From an uncultured Clostridia bacterium (lineage in GTDB: Bacteria; Bacillota; Clostridia; Christensenellales; UBA1242): a stretch of 64,000 bases of DNA. Shown piece after piece: positions 8,042 through 16,428 of the stretch; within the stretch, counting starts at the first letter, position 1; the number at the start of each line of letters is the position of its first letter. The notes under the pieces are model-generated. The model did not search any database. It worked only from the letters and a program-made list of their open reading frames with translations, and had not been told where the DNA came from. The position numbers were made by a program, and so were the translations under genes. Location of the stretch: the NCBI GenBank assembly GCA_934757865.1, contig CAKVLS010000001.1:186001-250000 (forward strand), in the 5' to 3' direction.

Positions 8042-9064
8042 TTATTTGCTAAGACTTGCAACTAGTTCTTCTGCGATAGAATTGTCTACAACAGAGCTAA
8101 ATGCTACATCGTTATTGATAAGGCCTGCGTTTTTGATGATAGAGTGAAGAGTATTATATGCAGATTCCTTCATAACTGGTGTGTCCATCCATGCATCTAT
8201 TGAGATGTATCTTTGTAGAGATGATTTGATTGTTGCTTTGTCTGTAGTGTTAAATGATGGATAGATAGCGTCAACAACTTCGTCAATGTTTGCTGTTGTT
8301 AGATATTCATATCCTTTCATTACAGCTTTTAAGAATTTCTTAGCTTTTTGGTTGTTTGATTTTAAGAAACTTCTTTTTGCAGTAAATGCTGTATATGGTA
8401 TTTCACCACTATATTCGCCAATGCTTGCTACGATATGGCCTTTGCCTTCGGCTACGATTTGACTAGCTACTGGCTCAAACAATGTGCAGTAGTCTGCTTC
8501 TGTCTCAGTAAAAGTAGGAGCTGTTAGGTTAAAAGCTACATCAGTTCTTAGTTTTACATTGTGAGTACTATCTATTTGAGCTCCTGGCACTAGACCGTTG
8601 TTTTTCATAGTGTGCTCAAGTGTTAGGGCAGGAACGCCGCCGGCTCTACCACCGATAACTGTTTTGCCAACAAGGTCACTCCAACTAAAGTTGTTTGTAG
8701 GAGTTTTTGAGACCAAAAATGAGCCATCTCTTTTTGTTAGCTGGCCAAAAATAACTGTATTGTCTTTTGCTCCGCCATCTTTAACATAAATTGTAGCTTC
8801 TGGGCCAAATAGACCAATGTCTGCATTGCCAGATAATATTGCTGTCATACAGCTATCTGCACCGCCACCGTTAGTTAGTTCTATCTTTAGGCCTTCTTCT
8901 TCAAAATATCCTTTGTTGATAGCGATATAAAGTGGAGCATAAAAGATACTATGAGTTACTTCGCTTAGCCTAATAGTATTATTATCATTGCCGCCGCAGC
9001 CTATTGTGAAGATTGAAGCCAGTGACAAAATAATAGAGGCTATTACCAAATATATTTTTTTCAT
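8042..9064 (-). CDS. ABC transporter substrate-binding lipoprotein, NMT1/SsuA-like
   Basis: A signal peptide ends in a lipobox-like FTIGCGG, so the protein is probably lipid-anchored outside the membrane. The mature part is a type II periplasmic-binding fold of the NMT1/THI5/SsuA group: an early FYAPLYIAINKGYFEEEGL motif, then the NADIGLFGPEA segment. It would capture a small ligand for the permease and ATPase encoded downstream. Candidates for this group are pyrimidine thiamine precursors, sulfonates, nitrate or other small organics. No TPP riboswitch is visible upstream, which argues weakly against thiamine control. Ribosome binding site AAGGAG precedes the ATG. Confidence 0.9.
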   Translation of the reverse strand: MKKIYLVIASIILSLASIFTIGCGGNDNNTIRLSEVTHSIFYAPLYIAINKGYFEEEGLKIELTNGGGADSCMTAILSGNADIGLFGPEATIYVKDGGAKDNTVIFGQLTKRDGSFLVSKTPTNNFSWSDLVGKTVIGGRAGGVPALTLEHTMKNNGLVPGAQIDSTHNVKLRTDVAFNLTAPTFTETEADYCTLFEPVASQIVAEGKGHIVASIGEYSGEIPYTAFTAKRSFLKSNNQKAKKFLKAVMKGYEYLTTANIDEVVDAIYPSFNTTDKATIKSSLQRYISIDAWMDTPVMKESAYNTLHSIIKNAGLINNDVAFSSVVDNSIAEELVASLSK

Positions 9065-9116
9065 TTATTTCTCCTTTTTTTGGTATACTATATATTATTC
9101 CAATAAGTTTTTGTTT

Positions 9117-9145
9117 GTTATAAATTGTCTAAATAATTTTTGCAA
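9117..9145 (-). promoter_or_regulatory. Promoter of the ABC binding-protein gene
   Basis: Minus-strand TTGCAA at 9140-9145, a 17-base spacer and TATAAC at 9117-9122. It is back to back with the promoter of the small membrane protein, the two -35 boxes being only six bases apart. Confidence 0.6.
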
Positions 9146-9151
9146 AATGTA

Positions 9152-9180
9152 TTGAAATTTGTTTTTATCTTTGGTATAAT
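9152..9180 (+). promoter_or_regulatory. Promoter of the small membrane protein
   Basis: TTGAAA at 9152-9157, a 17-base spacer, and TATAAT at 9175-9180 with an upstream TGG (extended -10). The expected start is near 9187, leaving room for the GAGGTGA ribosome binding site. Confidence 0.8.
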
Positions 9181-9203
9181 GCATATGTAATTTGAGGTGA
9201 AAT

Positions 9204-9443
9204 ATGTTAACATCATTACTTGGATTTATTGATTTACTAACTTTTTTGGAGAGACCAACTGTAATTATCGGTTTGGTTTGTCTTGTCGTGGGCACTAGCA
9301 TTGCTTTACTTGCTAGCAGAATTGCTAATGCCGTTAACAAAAACGAAAATAATGATGCTCCTAGCAAAGTAGATACTACTTTGAAAATTATAGGAGTATG
9401 TGCTATAGTTGTAGGATTTATTTTGATAGCTATACCAAGCTAA
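9204..9443 (+). CDS. Small two-helix membrane protein, function unknown
   Basis: 79 residues with two hydrophobic helices: one around TVIIGLVCLVVGTSIALLA (residues 19-37) and one around IIGVCAIVVGFILIAIP near the end. They are joined by a polar loop rich in K, N and D. I do not recognise the family. It is convincing as a gene because it has its own near-consensus promoter, a good ribosome binding site (GAGGTGA) and its own terminator. It is divergent from the ABC transporter genes and may share regulation with them through the back-to-back promoters. Confidence 0.8.
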   Translation: MLTSLLGFIDLLTFLERPTVIIGLVCLVVGTSIALLASRIANAVNKNENNDAPSKVDTTLKIIGVCAIVVGFILIAIPS

Positions 9444-9460
9444 TCGTTATTGTTTTTTAG

Positions 9461-9489
9461 AGCATAGGCGTTTTGCCTGTGCTTTTTTT
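9461..9489 (+). terminator. Intrinsic terminator
   Basis: AGCATAGGC pairs with GCCTGTGCT (one wobble) and is followed by a run of T. It ends the small membrane protein transcript before valS. Confidence 0.85.
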
Positions 9490-9564
9490 ATTAAATATTA
9501 TGTTTAATTTGACATTTATATATATTTTTTGATAAAACAAATGTGTTAACCAAAAGGAGTTATT

Positions 9565-12183
9565 ATGGAAAAGGTTTACAACCCAAAGGATTTTGAAGAG
9601 AAGTTATATGACATTTGGATGAAAAAAGGTTATTTTAAGGCAAAAGTAAATAAGGACAAGACTCCATTTACAATAGTTATGCCACCACCTAACATCACAA
9701 GCAAACTTCATATGGGACATGCTTTTCAACAGACTATTCAAGATATAATCATTAGAAGAAAGAGAATGCAAGGCTATGAAGCTTTGTGGCTACCAGGTAC
9801 AGACCACGCAGCTATCGCAACTGAGGCTAAGGTAGTAGAAAAACTTGCAAAGGCTGGCATCAAAAAAGAAGATATCGGTAGAGAAGCATTTAGTAAACAT
9901 ATCGCTGACTGGTATGACGAGTACAAAGGCACTATCATTAGCCAGTTTAAGAGAATGGGATACTCATGTGACTGGGATAGATTAAGATTTACAATGGACG
10001 ACCAAAACTGCAGAGCCGTAAGACAAGTATTTGTACACTTGTACAAAAAAGGTCTTATCTACAAAGGCAAAAGAATAGTTAATTGGTGCCCACACTGCAA
10101 AAGTTCTATCTCTGATATAGAAGTTGACTTCAAAGAAGTAAAAGGTAGCTTCTGGCATATTAGGTATCAAATAGAAGGTACAAATGACTACATTGAGATA
10201 GCAACAACAAGACCTGAGACAATGCTAGGTGATACAGCTGTTGCCGTTAACCCAAAGGACAAGAGATATACTCATCTAGTTGGCAAAAATGTTATTTTGC
10301 CTATACTAAATAAACCTATACCTATCGTAGCAGATGACTATGTAGAGATGGATTTTGGTACTGGCGTAGTAAAAATAACTCCTGCACATGACCCTAATGA
10401 CTTTGAGGTAGGTCTAAGACATAACCTAGAAGTTATCAAAGTTATTGACGAAGAAGGTAAAATGAACGAGCTTGCTGGCAAGTTTGCTGGTATGGACAGA
10501 TTGGACGCTCGTAAAGCCGTAGTTGAAGAATTAAAGAAACTAGGCAATCTAGTTAGAATAGAAGATTATACTCACAATGTGGGACATTGCGATAGATGTA
10601 AGACAGTTATTGAGCCACTTATTTCTAGCCAATGGTTCGTAAAAATGGACGAACTTGCTAAACCCGCTATCAAGGTAGTAGAAGAAGACAAAGTTCATTT
10701 TATAGAAGAAAGATTCAAAAAGATATACCTTCACTGGATGCGTAATATTAAAGACTGGTGTATTTCTAGACAATTATGGAGCGGTCACCGTATTCCTATC
10801 TTTACATGCGAAGACTGTGGAGAAGTAATTGTAGAATTAGAAGATCCAAAAGTTTGTCCTAAGTGCGGTAGCAAACACCTTCATCAAGAAGAGGATACAT
10901 TGGATACATGGTTCAGCTCTGCATTGTGGCCACTATCTACTTTGGGATACCCAGACAAGACTCCAGAATTAAAATATTTCTATCCAACTAATGTTATGGT
11001 TACAGCTCAAGAGATTATTCAACTTTGGGTTGCTAGAATGATATTTAGCGGACTAGAGTATATGGGAGATGTTCCTTTCAGAGAAGTTTTAATTAACGGA
11101 ACTGTAAAAGACGCCCATGGCAAAAAGATGAGCAAGAGCTTGGGCAACGGTGTAGACCCTGTTGAGATTATTGAAAAATACGGCGTAGATACTTTGAGAT
11201 TCTCATTATTTAACGGCGTATCAATAGATATGGATAGTAAGTTCTCTGAGAAGAAGGTTGAACTTTGCCGTAACTTTATCAACAAGATTTGGAACGCAAG
11301 CAGATTTGTTTTGATGCAAACTGAAAATGCGCAAGTTAAAGATATAAAAGATGTAAAACTAAATCTTGCAGACAAGTGGATTTTGACAGAGCTTAATAAG
11401 CTAATCAAAAATATCGATACAAAATTTGATAAATACGACATTGGTATGGCTGCAAGTGAACTTTATGATTTCTTCTGGACTAAGTTCTGCGACTGGTATA
11501 TTGAGCTAGCTAAGACTCATATCATGAGCGAAAATGTAGAAGAAAAAGAAGCTACTATCGCAACACTTATCTATGTATTAACTGCATTACTTAAGATGCT
11601 TCATCCATTTATTCCATTTATTACAGAAGAAATATATCTATCTCTTCCAAAACATGACGAGAGCATAGTTATTTCTAACTGGCCAGTTGTTGATAAAACT
11701 CTTGACTATAAAAAAGACAGCAAGCATATGGAAAGCATTATGAATATCATTAGAAGTGTTCGTAACGCTCGTAACGAAAAGGGTATACCTGACAACAAGA
11801 AGATTAGAGTAATTATTTTACCTCTAAAAGACGAAGAAGTTCTAAAGTACTCTGCAAAATATATAGCTAAACTATCAACAGCTAGTGATGTAACATTTGC
11901 TTATGACGAGGCAAGCATTAACTCAAACTCTGTAACAATGATTTTTGACAATGCAAAAGTATATATCCCAGTTGACTCTATGGTAGATAGCGAGCAAGAG
12001 CTTATTAGACTTAACAAAGAGTTATCTTCTGTTGAGTTTGAGATAGCAAGAAGCGAAAAGATGCTTAATAACCCCGGATTTGTAAACAAAGCTCCAGCAC
12101 AAATGATAGAGAATGAAAAAACAAAATTAGAGAAAAATAGAGCTCTAAGAGAAACTATCATAGCATCAATCAAAGCCCTATAA
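9565..12183 (+). CDS. valS: Valyl-tRNA synthetase
   Basis: Class I aminoacyl-tRNA synthetase that charges tRNA-Val with valine in the cytoplasm. At 872 aa it has the usual bacterial length. The HIGH motif is KLHMGHAF near residue 50, the KMSKS loop is KKMSKSLG near residue 525, and the editing domain lies between. A zinc-knuckle-like CEDCGEV...CPKCG is near residues 415-440. The C-terminal coiled-coil arm, which contacts tRNA, is present (SVEFEIARSEKML). Unlike in many Firmicutes, no T-box leader precedes it: the gap to the previous terminator is only about 75 bases. AAAGGAG lies 8 bases before the ATG. Confidence 0.98.
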   Translation: MEKVYNPKDFEEKLYDIWMKKGYFKAKVNKDKTPFTIVMPPPNITSKLHMGHAFQQTIQDIIIRRKRMQGYEALWLPGTDHAAIATEAKVVEKLAKAGIKKEDIGREAFSKHIADWYDEYKGTIISQFKRMGYSCDWDRLRFTMDDQNCRAVRQVFVHLYKKGLIYKGKRIVNWCPHCKSSISDIEVDFKEVKGSFWHIRYQIEGTNDYIEIATTRPETMLGDTAVAVNPKDKRYTHLVGKNVILPILNKPIPIVADDYVEMDFGTGVVKITPAHDPNDFEVGLRHNLEVIKVIDEEGKMNELAGKFAGMDRLDARKAVVEELKKLGNLVRIEDYTHNVGHCDRCKTVIEPLISSQWFVKMDELAKPAIKVVEEDKVHFIEERFKKIYLHWMRNIKDWCISRQLWSGHRIPIFTCEDCGEVIVELEDPKVCPKCGSKHLHQEEDTLDTWFSSALWPLSTLGYPDKTPELKYFYPTNVMVTAQEIIQLWVARMIFSGLEYMGDVPFREVLINGTVKDAHGKKMSKSLGNGVDPVEIIEKYGVDTLRFSLFNGVSIDMDSKFSEKKVELCRNFINKIWNASRFVLMQTENAQVKDIKDVKLNLADKWILTELNKLIKNIDTKFDKYDIGMAASELYDFFWTKFCDWYIELAKTHIMSENVEEKEATIATLIYVLTALLKMLHPFIPFITEEIYLSLPKHDESIVISNWPVVDKTLDYKKDSKHMESIMNIIRSVRNARNEKGIPDNKKIRVIILPLKDEEVLKYSAKYIAKLSTASDVTFAYDEASINSNSVTMIFDNAKVYIPVDSMVDSEQELIRLNKELSSVEFEIARSEKMLNNPGFVNKAPAQMIENEKTKLEKNRALRETIIASIKAL

Positions 12184-12190
12184 TAAAACA

Positions 12191-12224
12191 AAAAAGACTT
12201 ATGAAATTCATAGGCCTTTTTTTA
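12191..12224. terminator. Intrinsic terminator after valS
   Basis: CTTATG pairs with CATAGG inside an A-run/T-run stem. It ends valS and can also serve the convergent DUF4364 gene. Confidence 0.75.
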
Positions 12225-12240
12225 TTATTAAAACACATTT

Positions 12241-12816
12241 TTAGTTATTATCAATCAAATTCTCATAGATATATTCGTATATGCTAGGAGCTTTTTCTTG
12301 CCACTTTTTGCAAGCGTTAACAGCAGCATGTCTTGTTGGACTCTTTAGCTTAATCTCGAACATCGCCTGTTGCATCATTGGTTCTTTGATACGAAGAACA
12401 ACAGTGTGTGAGCCATCTTCGGTATTTTTGAAGTAGTCAGCAACATATTCTTGACTACGCTTAAAAGTCATACGATTTTGTTTAGCAAATGCGGAAATCT
12501 CTTCACGCATACTTTGAGGAATACGATTAAAAAAGTGAGATATGCAGTTTCTGCCGTCATAAGTGATATTGAATACTGCATCATTTTTTACTTCTGGGTC
12601 TAGTTTGATATTTTTTGAAGATTTGCTGTCTGTTTTGTAGATAAATTTTGCTTCTAAAAGTTGGTACAAAACTTCTTTGCAGTCCATATAGTTTAGCCAA
12701 CCATTTCTGCTAGTACAAATGTCAATGATAGAGTTCTCGGTAAGAGGAATCTCCATCTTATCTAGCACAAACAATAATATTAACTTGTTAACCATTGCAT
12801 CAGCAACAAAATCCAT
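12241..12816 (-). CDS. DUF4364 family protein, winged-helix-like
   Basis: The N-terminal segment (NKLILLFVLDKMEIPLTENSIIDIC) matches the DUF4364 family, small Clostridia proteins predicted to contain a winged helix and probably to bind DNA. The family starts at about this residue, and TAAGGA lies 9 bases before the ATG at 12816, so I prefer this start over an ATG at 12909 that would add 31 poorly supported residues. 191 aa. It is monocistronic, with a promoter that implies an unusually long 5' leader of about 140 bases. Its role is unknown; a transcription regulator is the simplest inference. Confidence 0.82.
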   Translation of the reverse strand: MDFVADAMVNKLILLFVLDKMEIPLTENSIIDICTSRNGWLNYMDCKEVLYQLLEAKFIYKTDSKSSKNIKLDPEVKNDAVFNITYDGRNCISHFFNRIPQSMREEISAFAKQNRMTFKRSQEYVADYFKNTEDGSHTVVLRIKEPMMQQAMFEIKLKSPTRHAAVNACKKWQEKAPSIYEYIYENLIDNN

Positions 12817-12961
12817 AATATTATTCCTTAGTTTAATTTTTTCTTTTATATCGCTATAAAAGTTAGTACTTGTCATATTTTGGGGTAATTTTGCGTATTT
12901 TGTAAGCATTTTTGCTCAAAAATAGGCAAACACCTATGACAAATATCACATTAGCGAAAAT

Positions 12962-12990
12962 ATTATATCATACAAAACACGATAAAACAA
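12962..12990 (-). promoter_or_regulatory. Promoter of the DUF4364 gene
   Basis: Minus-strand TTGTTT, a 17-base spacer and TATAAT. The predicted leader down to the ATG at 12816 is about 140 bases and includes a short hairpin (ATAGG/CCTAT) followed by five T, a possible weak attenuator. Confidence 0.6.
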
Positions 12991-13043
12991 TAATTTTGAC
13001 TTATTTTTCTTATGACTTTTTTGGGTAGAGTATTCTTAAATAT

Positions 13044-13072
13044 TTTACAATTAGAAATTATTGTGGTATATT
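13044..13072 (+). promoter_or_regulatory. Promoter of the unrecognised 282-codon gene
   Basis: TTTACA at 13044-13049, a 17-base spacer, and TATATT at 13067-13072 with an extended-10 TGG. The GAGGTGA ribosome binding site follows at 13083-13089. Confidence 0.65.
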
Positions 13073-13093
13073 TTTCTATATAGAGGTGAATTT

Positions 13094-13942
13094 ATGAGTG
13101 ACCTATCTCAAAAACAAGTAGAAGAATTACAAGATTTCGTTGACGCATGCAACGAGTTTATTAACGGCAAATTTATTTTGGCCGATATGAAAATATCTAA
13201 GATTTTGAAGGCTATAGCTGGTAGTGAAGATATTTACAATCTTCTTGCAGAGTGTATGCTTAACTTTGACTTTGAGTCAGAGCTAAAAAAATGCTGCGTA
13301 AAAAATGCTACAGAGAGCGGTTCTTTTACATTGCCTAATGAGACTTACAAACTTATACCTGTAGTATTTTGTTTGCTTGTCCAAATTGACAGCAAGAGAA
13401 TTGATTTTAACTATTTCCTAAAGACTCAATTTCCATATGCTAAGGGTCAAAATGAAGAGTATGAAAAATTTTCTACCGAAGTAGTTGCACCTTTCCGTGA
13501 TGCTATCGCTGGGCTATTTAATATCTCTACCGCTGTAAGACCAAAAGAGCAAGTAGAAGAAGAACCAAGCATCATTGATCGTAAGATAAAAGAGCAACTT
13601 GAGGCAGAAGAAGAGGAAAATGCTCCAAGACAAGAAGAGGTAAAAGTTGAGACTGTTGAAGCTCCAGCTCCTAAGACTGCTCTTGATAGACTTTTTGACG
13701 ATATCAGAACTCAAGTAGAGTACATGCAACAACTAGCTCCATATATTAGAAAAGCTGAGAGAAGAGAAAATGTCGTTATACTCCTAAAAGGTATGCTTAG
13801 AGTCTGTGAACTAAAAGATTTATTACTTCTTAGCAGTCTAATGATAGCTATCAATGAGCTATGCGGTGGCGAAAAGATGTTAAGAGATAATATCAAAAAT
13901 ATTGGCAGATTATACGCTAACTTTTTGAGTGAAAACAGATAA
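13094..13942 (+). CDS. Hypothetical protein, all-helical with acidic linker
   Basis: 282 residues, cytoplasmic, with no signal peptide or membrane segment. An N-terminal helical domain of about 150 residues is followed by a charged, Glu/Lys/Pro-rich linker (around residues 155-200) and a C-terminal helical domain of about 80 residues. I recognise no family. I set the start at ATG 13094, which follows GAGGTGA; an upstream ATG at 13061 lies inside the promoter's -35 to -10 spacer. It ends base to base with the convergent ylbJ, and its terminator is inside ylbJ. Confidence 0.75.
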   Translation: MSDLSQKQVEELQDFVDACNEFINGKFILADMKISKILKAIAGSEDIYNLLAECMLNFDFESELKKCCVKNATESGSFTLPNETYKLIPVVFCLLVQIDSKRIDFNYFLKTQFPYAKGQNEEYEKFSTEVVAPFRDAIAGLFNISTAVRPKEQVEEEPSIIDRKIKEQLEAEEEENAPRQEEVKVETVEAPAPKTALDRLFDDIRTQVEYMQQLAPYIRKAERRENVVILLKGMLRVCELKDLLLLSSLMIAINELCGGEKMLRDNIKNIGRLYANFLSENR

Positions 13943-14923
13943 TCACATAAATATTAAACATAGTAAGTAAGCTAGCACTACGGTAAAAATCGTATGTGCT
14001 AGTTTTGTTTTTATAAAGTAGCCATATTTAACATTTACGCTACTCAAAAACACCATTGATTGCAAGTGAACAGACAACCCTCCAAAGGCTGTAAGTCCGC
14101 TACAAATTATAGTTTTTGTCGCAAGGCTCAGGCTTGTTTGAGATAATTCAAGACAGCCTCTTGTAACTTCTATAAGTCCTGCGGCTACTTCGTTACCGGC
14201 ATTTAATTTGCCAAAGAACAATATATAATTAAGAGCTTTTCCAATAAAATTTATAACTCCCAAATTATAAAAAATATCTATTAGTAAAAATGTAAATGCA
14301 ATAAAACCACCAACAATTAAACTCGATATAATAGTTGAGTACATGCTGTCATTAAGTAGGTCTTTTGAGCTCTTTTGTCTCTCAAAAATACTTTTTGTTA
14401 CAATGCATTTTTTACCTCTAAATACAAGTCCGCAAATAAAAGATGCTAATATATGAGAACAAAAAATTATAACGCCCGCCTTGTAACTACCAAGAAGAGA
14501 AGCGCCGACACTGCCTATCATAAATATAGGCCCAGATGTCGAACAAAAGCTAACGGCTTTTTTGCACTCGCTATCATTTAGCATGCCAGCTTCTCTAAAG
14601 TCTTTTATGAGTTTAGCTCCCATAGGATAACCTGACAAAATGCTCATAAAATATATGTACCCTGTAACGCTTGGACACCTAAAACATTTTTCGGTCACTT
14701 TTGATAGCAAAAAACATGACTTAAAAGTGTATGGATTTTGGGCTAAAATCTTGCCTAAAAACATAAAAGGTATAAGCCCTGGGAGTATTACACTTGCCCA
14801 GATAAGTATACCTTTTGACACAGAGCCAAGGTATATAGAGGGCTTGAGTATAACGAGTAAAAAGACAAAAAATGAAAAGCCAAGTATGGCTATTTCTGCA
14901 TAATTTATTTTTGATTTTGACAT
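13943..14923 (-). CDS. ylbJ: Sporulation integral membrane protein YlbJ
   Basis: Polytopic membrane protein with about eight hydrophobic segments and the nucleoside-recognition (GATE) domain layout; the 326-aa length is right for YlbJ. Landmarks are VILPGLIPFMFLGKIL near residue 45, a SGYPMGAKLI motif near residue 95 and SGPIFMIGSVG near residue 130. In Bacillus subtilis ylbJ is a mother-cell sporulation gene needed for spore coat or cortex integrity, and it is near ylbM (tmcAL), which is also next to it here. It abuts the convergent hypothetical gene with no spacer. Confidence 0.88.
   Translation of the reverse strand: MSKSKINYAEIAILGFSFFVFLLVILKPSIYLGSVSKGILIWASVILPGLIPFMFLGKILAQNPYTFKSCFLLSKVTEKCFRCPSVTGYIYFMSILSGYPMGAKLIKDFREAGMLNDSECKKAVSFCSTSGPIFMIGSVGASLLGSYKAGVIIFCSHILASFICGLVFRGKKCIVTKSIFERQKSSKDLLNDSMYSTIISSLIVGGFIAFTFLLIDIFYNLGVINFIGKALNYILFFGKLNAGNEVAAGLIEVTRGCLELSQTSLSLATKTIICSGLTAFGGLSVHLQSMVFLSSVNVKYGYFIKTKLAHTIFTVVLAYLLCLIFM
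13972..14014 (+). terminator. Terminator of the hypothetical gene, located inside ylbJ
   Basis: CTAGCAC and TACG pair with CGTA and GTGCTAG (one bulged T), followed on the + strand by TTTTGTTTTT. It lies within the last codons of ylbJ on the opposite strand. Confidence 0.7.
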
Positions 14924-15086
14924 ATAATTAACCTAATATTTACCGCATTATTAGAGGCTTTTTTGAGTATATATAACTTAATACAATATATTATTACCTT
15001 TAGCGTTTTATACTTTTTTGTGGCAGATTTTAGGCTATATTGAATTATGTTGCTTTTTGGAAAATGATTTTCTTACAACAAAAAAA

Positions 15087-15117
15087 AGAGTACCTATGAT
15101 ACTCTTTATTTTTTTTA
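15087..15117. terminator. Intrinsic terminator after tmcAL
   Basis: Perfect 8-bp stem AAAGAGTA/TACTCTTT with A and T runs on either side. On the minus strand it overlaps the tmcAL stop codon. The space from here to ylbJ (about 160 bases, AT-rich) shows no gene. Confidence 0.82.
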
Positions 15118-16344
15118 GATATTTAGCACTAAGGCTTGATTGTATAGATATGGTAGCGTGCTAACTTTGTTAGTAAGTAGTGCGTAAGTTGCGTCCGCTC
15201 TGTCTTCTATCTCAAGTAGCCTTTTTGCAAAAGGTTTGAGTATAAGCGGAATATTGCTGTTGCGGATTATAAGCGGAGCAGAGCACTCAAGGTTACTTAA
15301 TATTTTGTTTCTTTTTACGGCTAGCACTTTTATATAAGGGGTTAATTTTTTGTAAGCAAAATATGTTGCTATTTTGTCAATACCAAGCATGCTAGCTAAT
15401 GCAACTCTGTTAAGTCTACTTTCGGTGTATCTTTTGGTCTTGCACAAGTTGATAAAACTTTCGTAGCTATTGCACTCTCTAGATATATGATGAAGTCTAT
15501 TCTCTAAGCCTTCATTTACATCAAATATATTTCGTAAATAGTCTAAGTCTGATGTCCTTAGCGAAAATAGTCTCAAATCATCAAAAAGTTTTTTGTTTGG
15601 CAAATTTTGTTTTTCAAGTTTTTGCTTCATTACTGCATAGACTTCTTTTGGTATGCTTTGGTCTATTGCTTTGATGCCTTTTGAGTACAAGGTATCTCTT
15701 AGGCTACTTGCAGAAGCAAATTCGCCTTGTTTTTTGCTGTTAAAATCTTCGCCTTGGCGTTTTACTGTTATAGGTATAAGACTACTTTTTGTTGTGATTA
15801 ACGCTTTTAGGTATTCTATCGCTAAGATGTTGTTTGAACCCTTCAAAAGCTCGTCTGAGCCTTTATCAAGTACGCCATCGTTTACTAATTCTTCAATGGC
15901 TTTTTGACGGCTAGCAGGATAACTAAGCCCGTTATCTAAATTTTGTTTTAACAATTTTTTATATGGCTTTGGCTCTTTTACTAAGACTTCTGCTAATTTT
16001 TTTAGAGGCTCAATTTCGCCACACTCACTGCCAAAACATATATGTGTTGCATTTTTTAGACAGTTTGCAATTTTGATGCCGCCATGAGCAAAAACTTCTG
16101 CACTAGAACAAGCGTATGCAGTAGGTAAGTGAAGGACTATATCCGCCCCTCCAATAATTGCAAGTTCGGCTCTGCTATACTTGTTAAGCACACAAGGCTC
16201 GCCACGCTGAGAAAAGTCCCCACTCATGATGCAAGCTATGTATTCGCAGCCGGATAATTCTCTTGCTTTTTGGATAAGTAGCTTGTGACCGTTATGAAAA
16301 GGGTTATATTCGCAAATAATTACACAGATTTTGTTAGTTTTCAT
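15115..16344 (-). CDS. tmcAL: tRNA(Met) cytidine acetate ligase TmcAL
   Basis: Nucleotidyltransferase-fold enzyme (formerly YlbM, DUF795) that activates acetate with ATP and transfers it to C34 of elongator tRNA-Met, making ac4C. The HIGH-like motif CEYNPFHNGH is near residue 10, and the family signature IMSGDFSQRGEP follows near residue 40. The length, 409 aa, is normal. It is divergent from pta, whose product also handles acetyl groups. AGGAAA lies about 12 bases before the ATG. Confidence 0.93.
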   Translation of the reverse strand: MKTNKICVIICEYNPFHNGHKLLIQKARELSGCEYIACIMSGDFSQRGEPCVLNKYSRAELAIIGGADIVLHLPTAYACSSAEVFAHGGIKIANCLKNATHICFGSECGEIEPLKKLAEVLVKEPKPYKKLLKQNLDNGLSYPASRQKAIEELVNDGVLDKGSDELLKGSNNILAIEYLKALITTKSSLIPITVKRQGEDFNSKKQGEFASASSLRDTLYSKGIKAIDQSIPKEVYAVMKQKLEKQNLPNKKLFDDLRLFSLRTSDLDYLRNIFDVNEGLENRLHHISRECNSYESFINLCKTKRYTESRLNRVALASMLGIDKIATYFAYKKLTPYIKVLAVKRNKILSNLECSAPLIIRNSNIPLILKPFAKRLLEIEDRADATYALLTNKVSTLPYLYNQALVLNI

Positions 16345-16352
16345 AAAAATAT

Positions 16353-16381
16353 TTTACATTTCCTAAAAATTGAGATATAGT
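16353..16381 (+). promoter_or_regulatory. Promoter of pta-ackA
   Basis: TTTACA at 16353-16358, a 17-base spacer and TATAGT at 16376-16381. The predicted leader is about 40 bases. Confidence 0.65.
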
Positions 16382-16428
16382 ATTATATATCAAAATTGAT
16401 AAATTAACAAACATTTGTGAGGAGAAAA

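Noticed and set aside
9065..9203. TPP riboswitch upstream of the NMT1-like binding protein
   Set aside because: The CTGAGA and related conserved TPP elements are absent and the region is filled by two back-to-back promoters.
9500..9564. T-box before valS
   Set aside because: The space between terminator and start codon is only about 75 bases and lacks the TGGNACC core.
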